Of a DNA stretch of 64,000 bases, positions 59,640 to 64,000 are shown piece by piece; position 1 is the first letter of the stretch, and each line of letters starts with the position of its first letter. Source of the DNA: Lotus japonicus. Lineage: Eukaryota; Streptophyta; Magnoliopsida; Fabales; Fabaceae. The position numbers and the translations under genes were made by a program. The DNA is taken from assembly GCF_012489685.1 (NCBI RefSeq), contig NC_080043.1, positions 35,355,127 to 35,419,126 of the forward strand, in the 5' to 3' direction. Under the pieces are notes generated by a model that saw nothing but the letters and a program-made list of their open reading frames with translations, had not been told where the DNA came from and did no database searches.

Positions 59640-59718
59640 TGATGGGTCAATCTGCAAGTGCACAAATATCTCCGGGTTTTAATATCGAATCCACAGGGAC
59701 CGTGAGTGAGAATTGTGG
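59640..59718. repeat. Athila-like LTR edge, 79 bp
   Basis: GGGTCAATCTGCAAGTG and AATCCACAGGGAC match the start of the solo LTR at 19853. The rest is displaced beyond the window by the Tekay element at 59719. Confidence 0.75.
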
Positions 59719-60392
59719 TGTAAGGCCCAAGTTTTAACGCTTTGGATAAGTGAATAAAATAAAAGAGTTATTTGATTAAGATAAATTTGGGAAGGAAAAA
59801 GGTTCAGGAAAAGTCCAAGAATTTATCGAAAAACCGATAAGAGTTATAGCACGACTAACATACGCTTAATCCTAGGTCAAAGGTATTAGTGAATAGTTAA
59901 TTTACGCTTTAGGACACGATGGAAACTAATTCCAAAAATCCTCAGATAAATGTTAGAACTTCTCTTTTCCGTCCTTAAACAATCATTTCGATGCGAAATC
60001 CTGGAAAGTACGAACGTCAAATTCCAATTCTCGGAAGTTTGCCGAAACGGAATCCCTGATAGTTCGAGAAACCTAAGATCGACAGACGATGAAGACTTTT
60101 TCTATTCGGAGCTGCAAAAGAAGATTCCACCCGCGTTCTCCTATTTCTCTCGTCATTTCTAATCTTTCTTCAGAAGGAAGTTTTCTCATCCGACGATCAC
60201 TGCAAAAAGTAGTTTTTCGGGGTAAACCGACTTACACCGACTTATGCCGATCTTGGATCTTTTGGTTTAATTCCAAGAATCCTGTTTTGAGTTCTGGAAT
60301 TCTGTCGCCAGAACCTATCTTAGAATGCGCAGAGGAACGCGCAGGAAAAATCGGAATCGCAAAAAAATCATTTTTCCGTTTTTTCCAAAACC

Positions 60393-60400
60393 TATAAATA
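60393..60400 (+). promoter_or_regulatory. TATA box of the Tekay LTR
   Basis: TATAAATA in CCTATAAATAGCTTG context. Equivalents lie at 28183-28176 (-), 49149, 53479 and 35349 (TATAAGTA). Transcription from here would place about 3.2 kb of LTR in the unspliced leader. Confidence 0.65.
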
Positions 60401-61200
60401 GCTTGAAAATTAGATTTTTTTTGAAAAAAATACCCATTTCCCCTCCCCAAACCCGCGAGCATCAAGAGAGAGAGAGAGATCCGGATCTTCGTCGTTTCTT
60501 GCCCGTTTGCTTCACCGATCGTCACTAATCGAAGACCTCGAGGTAGGTAAACTATACTCTCCTTCGAATCGTCGTTTCTGTCCACTTCTCCTACGACTTT
60601 CTGAGTTCAAAATTTTGAGGTTTTTGAAAAACTGTTCAAATCAGCTGGTTTCAGCGTCTAAACTTCTTCCCTGCATGCTCCTGAGCGTGTTCTGCGGATT
60701 AGATTTTGTCGAATGTCGACGAAATGCCGCCGGGATCAATTTCTACCCTAAATACCCATTTTTCGGCAAAGTCGCAACCTTTACGCTCTAATCTATCGAC
60801 TTGGCTTAGTGCTAGTAGGATTTGTCGTCATAAACGTCGTTGTGGACGTCCCCATCCAATTTGTTTTTCAAAAATCCAGTTTTGAAATTCTGAGCTAAAA
60901 ATAATGACCAAACTACCCCTATATCAGTTTTCGATCCGAAAATTTTTCCGAGCCTAGAACCGTCTTAGTTACGGCTTATGTTAACCTAGGAACCAAGTTT
61001 GATCGAAGAAAAATCGACCCTCCCAATTAAAGGAAGTGGCCGAGAGCTATATCAAGGGGGGGAGAATCCGATTTTTCGAAAACTTGTCTTAACGCGTTAG
61101 ATTGTCGTACCACGGAGGTAGTAGTGTACTGTGTAACCCTAGGACTCTTTGATTGCTGAGTTTCTGACTCTTGGTGTTGATTTCTGTGATTTTGCTTAAG

Positions 61201-61278
61201 GTTCGTTTGAGGAGATTCCCAGAGATCAAGGAGAAGAGCTTGAAGAACATTTTGAGGAAGAAGCTGGAAGACCCACCG
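61201..61278 (+). other. 78-nt exon-like block in the Tekay LTR
   Basis: Preceded by TTTTGCTTAAG and followed by GTGAGGGCTAC. ATG-free with one open frame. Together with the upstream leader ending in a GTAGGT donor at 60543, this looks like the second exon of a spliced leader. Confidence 0.55.
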
Positions 61279-61898
61279 GTGAGGGCTACTCTCTGAATTA
61301 CTAGATAATGCTTTAGGTGTCGACAAGTTCGACTTGATTTATGTGTTATGCACTTAATTGCTAAATGTTTGAATTGTTCTCTGAGGCTTCGGCCGACCTT
61401 GGTGAGTAATTGATGCCATGATATTGTGTGCTAAATGATTCACATGCTATGTGCTACATGGTTAACTTAGGATGTGTTGGAATATGCTGTTTATGCTTTT
61501 GACTGAGCTGTTTTATTTATGCTATTCCACTTGTACATGAGATTCTGAGGAGTGAGGTTTACGGGCAAGTCATGCCGAATTTTTATGAGATTTTGAGAGA
61601 GTTTGAAAGGACGAACGAAGTTCGGACCTTGTTATATTTTAATGGATCGAGACCTTCTCAGAAATTAATTGGGATTATGGGATCCCTGAAACTCATAGGA
61701 AGTATCTTAAGACTAAACGAAATCTATTTTCTCAAAGAAAATTCATAAGACATTAATAAATCTCTAAACCCCTTGAACAATGATAACAACTTTAGATAAG
61801 AGCTTAGAGCCTGAATATTAGTCTTGATGATATGAGAAGTGTCGTCGAGTCCAAGTTTTGAGGAACTTACAAGTTTTCGAGTAGGTTGATACTCTTTT

Positions 61899-62034
61899 GC
61901 TCGAGGAGCAGTTTATTGATTGGCTATCTAAAGTTTAGCCGGGAACTTTAAGTTCCAAGTACTTCAATACCTTTTCGCTCGATGAGCAGTTTATTGATTG
62001 GCTATCTAAAGTTTAGCCGGGAACCATGAGTTCC
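61899..62034. repeat. 78-bp direct duplication in the Tekay LTR
   Basis: Two copies of a segment with GAGCAGTTTATTGATTGGC and AAAGTTTAGCCGGGAAC, at the position where sister LTRs carry short-unit arrays. Confidence 0.8.
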
Positions 62035-62718
62035 AAAGTACATTCTTCTTCTTTTGATTAATTCATTTTGTCGCAGAATCGACGTTTGCCTTAGGGTAGG
62101 CTTTTTAGAGACAATAAGTTAGCTAGAACACGTGACGACGTGTCGAGTGAGGTCGGAGACGTTGTTTGGCTAATCACTTGCATTCATGCACTCATTTTGA
62201 GGTTAATACACGGCGTGATACCGGACCTCGGTGGATTCCAAAATGGTCATAAGACCCGGATTTCCATATTTAGGACACTACGGTGGTCCTCAGTAGCAGA
62301 CGGAATGGCAGACCTACGGGTTCACTACTGATCTGACTACTTTTGTGTGGTGTAAGAGACACGCGAGCAGGAAGGTACCCACCGTGGCTGGTGTTAGGGC
62401 CGCCTCATTGATGTCCATCCTTCTTCCGGAATGCATTTTGTTACCCAGCATTGCATTTCATGCAACATACATGCTGACTTAGTTGCTGAGTGTGATTGGT
62501 AACTATTTATCCTATTTTTGAGGCATGCTACTTGTTATTATGGTTCTTTATATTCATTGTGATACATGCAACCCTAGGAAGCTATCCCAAAACTTATAAG
62601 CCTGAGAGGCAAGTATTTATTATCCTATAATTATATCTGGTTTTATTAATTATATAATTCTTTGGAGTTGACCCTCGCGTCTGCTGTGTGTGTTTGGGCG
62701 GACTACGCCATTTGTCAG

Positions 62719-63201
62719 ATGAGTATGGGGGATTGGTTTACCATGGTCAGCCCCTCGGGGGGGACCAGGTACGAGATGCTTGATCAAGACGACCCAGGTG
62801 CATGGGTGGTCGATCCCGAGGGCCACCGTGCGACCTACACCGGTCGGGTCATGGAGGACCGTGTCGACCGATTCGGACGCCTGACGGAAGGGCTGATGAG
62901 GAGGCACATAGTGAGCTTCAACCTGCCTCCAAGAGTACACTGTGGACCCGGCTTGGGAGGACCTCCACTGCCACCATCCCCTTCGGATGATGAGGACCCC
63001 TCTGAGGAGGTGCCAGTAGGTGGGGCTTCGACGGAGTCTAGTCCGTCCACTGCTGCTGCTGTCGTCGCGGATCTCGTTCCGGGCCCCGAGCCCGAGAGGC
63101 CAGTGCAGGAGCGCATTAGGGTGGACAGAGAGGGCAGCGTTGAGTATGTCGACTTAGTCGTCCTGGATGCAGATTCGGATGACGACCGCGCTAGCATGTA
63201 G
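62719..63201 (+). CDS. LTR-encoded ORF of unknown function, 160 aa
   Basis: ATG follows CAG directly (TTTGTCAG|ATG); the stop is in GCTAGCATGTAG. Three segments: a compact N-terminal domain (MSMGDWFTMVSPSGGTRYE to about residue 72, with GHRATYTGRVMEDRVDRFGR), a Pro/Ser linker with an acidic run (SPSDDEDPSEE), and an acidic conserved C-terminus (VDLVVLDADSDDDRASM). No known catalytic motif, signal peptide or membrane helix is visible. It lies between the LTR TATA box and the PBS, 693 bases before the gag ATG, so it is in the 5' leader of the element RNA. Compared with 25191-25673: 15 synonymous and 8 replacement differences, no indels. I do not recognise the family; a role in translation control or a regulatory protein would be speculation. 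Confidence 0.75.
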   Translation: MSMGDWFTMVSPSGGTRYEMLDQDDPGAWVVDPEGHRATYTGRVMEDRVDRFGRLTEGLMRRHIVSFNLPPRVHCGPGLGGPPLPPSPSDDEDPSEEVPVGGASTESSPSTAAAVVADLVPGPEPERPVQERIRVDREGSVEYVDLVVLDADSDDDRASM

Positions 63202-63686
63202 GATCGAGTGCTAGTGTGGGCTCCTCGGGTAGGGATTAGTGTAGGAGTAGCGTCGATGCTCTGACCGTCATGCTTCAGTTTTGGGGACAGGGTAGTTTCC
63301 TACCGGTAGCTTTTTGTGTGGTTTCCTATGGAGATCACAGAGAGCTGGTTGGATTTAGGGGGTCTTTTCTTAGGCCGCTGGGCCAACTTGTTCTCAGATT
63401 TTGAGGTTTAGTGTTGCGGACACAGTATTTTTACCTTGGACTGTACATATTGCCTTCGGGCGTTACTCTTTTTCTGTCACCCGTCACTGGAGGTTACTCG
63501 TGACGTGGTTGTATGTAGCGAGGCATGTATATATAGTTGTATAGTAGTTCCTTTTATCTTTTGTTGGGAAGTTTATTGCTTTCTGTCTTTAGTTATATTG
63601 TCGAAAAAAAAGTAATTCACGTTTTTCCGCTTAAGTATTTTCTTTTGGTTACTAAAGTGACGCCACCGAAATCGGGTGTTACATTG

Positions 63687-63698
63687 TGGTATCAGAGC
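63687..63698 (+). promoter_or_regulatory. Primer-binding site of the Tekay element
   Basis: TGGTATCAGAGC, complementary to plant initiator tRNA-Met, three bases after the LTR end at 63683. Confidence 0.93.
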
Positions 63699-63894
63699 TT
63701 AGTCGAGTCGTTTGGGAGTCTTGGGGAATAGGTCTTCTGTGCTAGGTTGTGTGACTCTGCAAAGAGTAAAAATTGATTGTCTGCCAAGCGATTTTTCGCT
63801 TAGAATTGTTTGAAGTTATTGCTTAATCATATTGTATAGTTATATTAGATGCTATCTTATGATGAGCACTAACTGTTTGTTAATTTAGCAGAAC

Positions 63895-64000
63895 ATGGTG
63901 AACGCTAACCAACTAGCTGAGATGATGGCCACTATGGCCCAAGCTGTGACTGCACAGGCAAACGATAATGCTATGAGGCGTGCTGCTGAGGAGGCACGTG
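63895..64000 (+). CDS. Tekay gag, N-terminal 35 codons, runs off the window
   Basis: Opens MVNANQLAEMMATMAQAV, then Ala/Arg/Glu-rich, the usual start of chromovirus Gag. The ATG lies 197 bases after the PBS and is the first in a frame that stays open to the window edge. Confidence 0.75.
   Translation, partial: MVNANQLAEMMATMAQAVTAQANDNAMRRAAEEAR

Larger units (their letters stand above)
59719..63683 (+). repeat. Tekay 5' LTR, 3965 bp
   Basis: TGTAAGGCCC to GGGTGTTACA. Closest relative in the window is the inverted solo LTR at 24741-28857. Sense order: TATA 60393-60400, CT-rich leader with a GA microsatellite, donor-like site after 60542, 78-nt block 61201-61278, 78-bp direct duplication near 61899-62034, LTR ORF 62719-63201, end motif GGTTACTAAAGTGAC. 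Confidence 0.95.
59719..64000 (+). mobile_element. Tekay/Del gypsy element, 5' LTR to gag start, continues past the window
   Basis: 5' LTR 59719-63683, initiator-tRNA-Met-type PBS, and an open gag start at 63895. It may be an intact copy; RT and other domains lie outside the window. Confidence 0.9.

Overview
The window is plant nuclear DNA, most likely from a dicot and plausibly a legume; the species cannot be fixed from sequence alone. It is almost entirely nested transposable elements. I found no host protein-coding gene, tRNA, rRNA or CRISPR array that I can support. The organism call rests on Sirevirus-type Ty1/copia elements with an envelope-like third ORF, Tekay/Del-type Ty3/gypsy elements with 3-4 kb LTRs, Tat-type gypsy elements with an antisense extra ORF, a BED-finger hAT transposon with GT-AG introns, and a TRIM.

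Layout. 1-19662 is the 3' part of a decayed Sirevirus ('A', + strand: gag end, protease/integrase/RT/RNase H, envelope-like ORF, 3' LTR). Its gag/protease junction is split by a 7.7 kb Tat-like element 'D' (650-8343, - strand, TSD GGTAA). Its 3' LTR is split by a Tekay-like solo LTR (15759-18704, TSD GACTC). 19663-32559 is the 3' part of a second Tat-like element 'C' of the same family as D. C was itself broken by A, by an Athila-like solo LTR (19853-21157, TSD CTGAG) and by a young non-autonomous Sirevirus 'B' (21442-30581, - strand, TSD ACATT). B carries a Tekay solo LTR (24741-28857, TSD GCTGA). 32560-46390 is lower-copy, AT-rich intergenic DNA holding a Tekay solo LTR (34657-38086, TSD ATCAA), a GGT-rich array, old LTR remnants, an intact-structure TRIM (41885-42402, TSD TTATT) and a hAT MITE (44619-45234, TSD GTGGTTGG). 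46391-52365 is a 5'-truncated Tekay element. 52366-59386 is a decayed hAT element split by another Tekay solo LTR (52586-56686, TSD GTACC). 59387-59718 stacks pieces of a D-type LTR and an Athila-like LTR. From 59719 to the window end there is a Tekay element with complete 5' LTR, PBS and the start of gag.

Most interesting signal. The long Tekay LTRs carry their own ORF, 160 aa in the two intact copies (25191-25673 on -, 62719-63201 on +). By hand count these differ by 15 synonymous and 8 non-synonymous changes and no indel, a pattern of purifying selection. Shorter, decayed versions sit at the same place in three further LTRs. Upstream of it, five LTRs share a TATA box, an exon-1-like leader ending in a GT donor, and a 78-nt exon-like block bounded by AG and GT. 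Exon-like blocks 1 (downstream of the expected start site) and 2 lack ATG, so a spliced leader would present the LTR ORF as its first, or nearly first, start codon ahead of gag. I do not know of a described function for this product.

How parts relate: none of the elements seen in full is autonomous. Nesting gives a relative order (C before A and B; A before D; B before its solo LTR; hAT before its solo LTR). The two B LTRs are nearly identical, so B is the youngest datable insertion.
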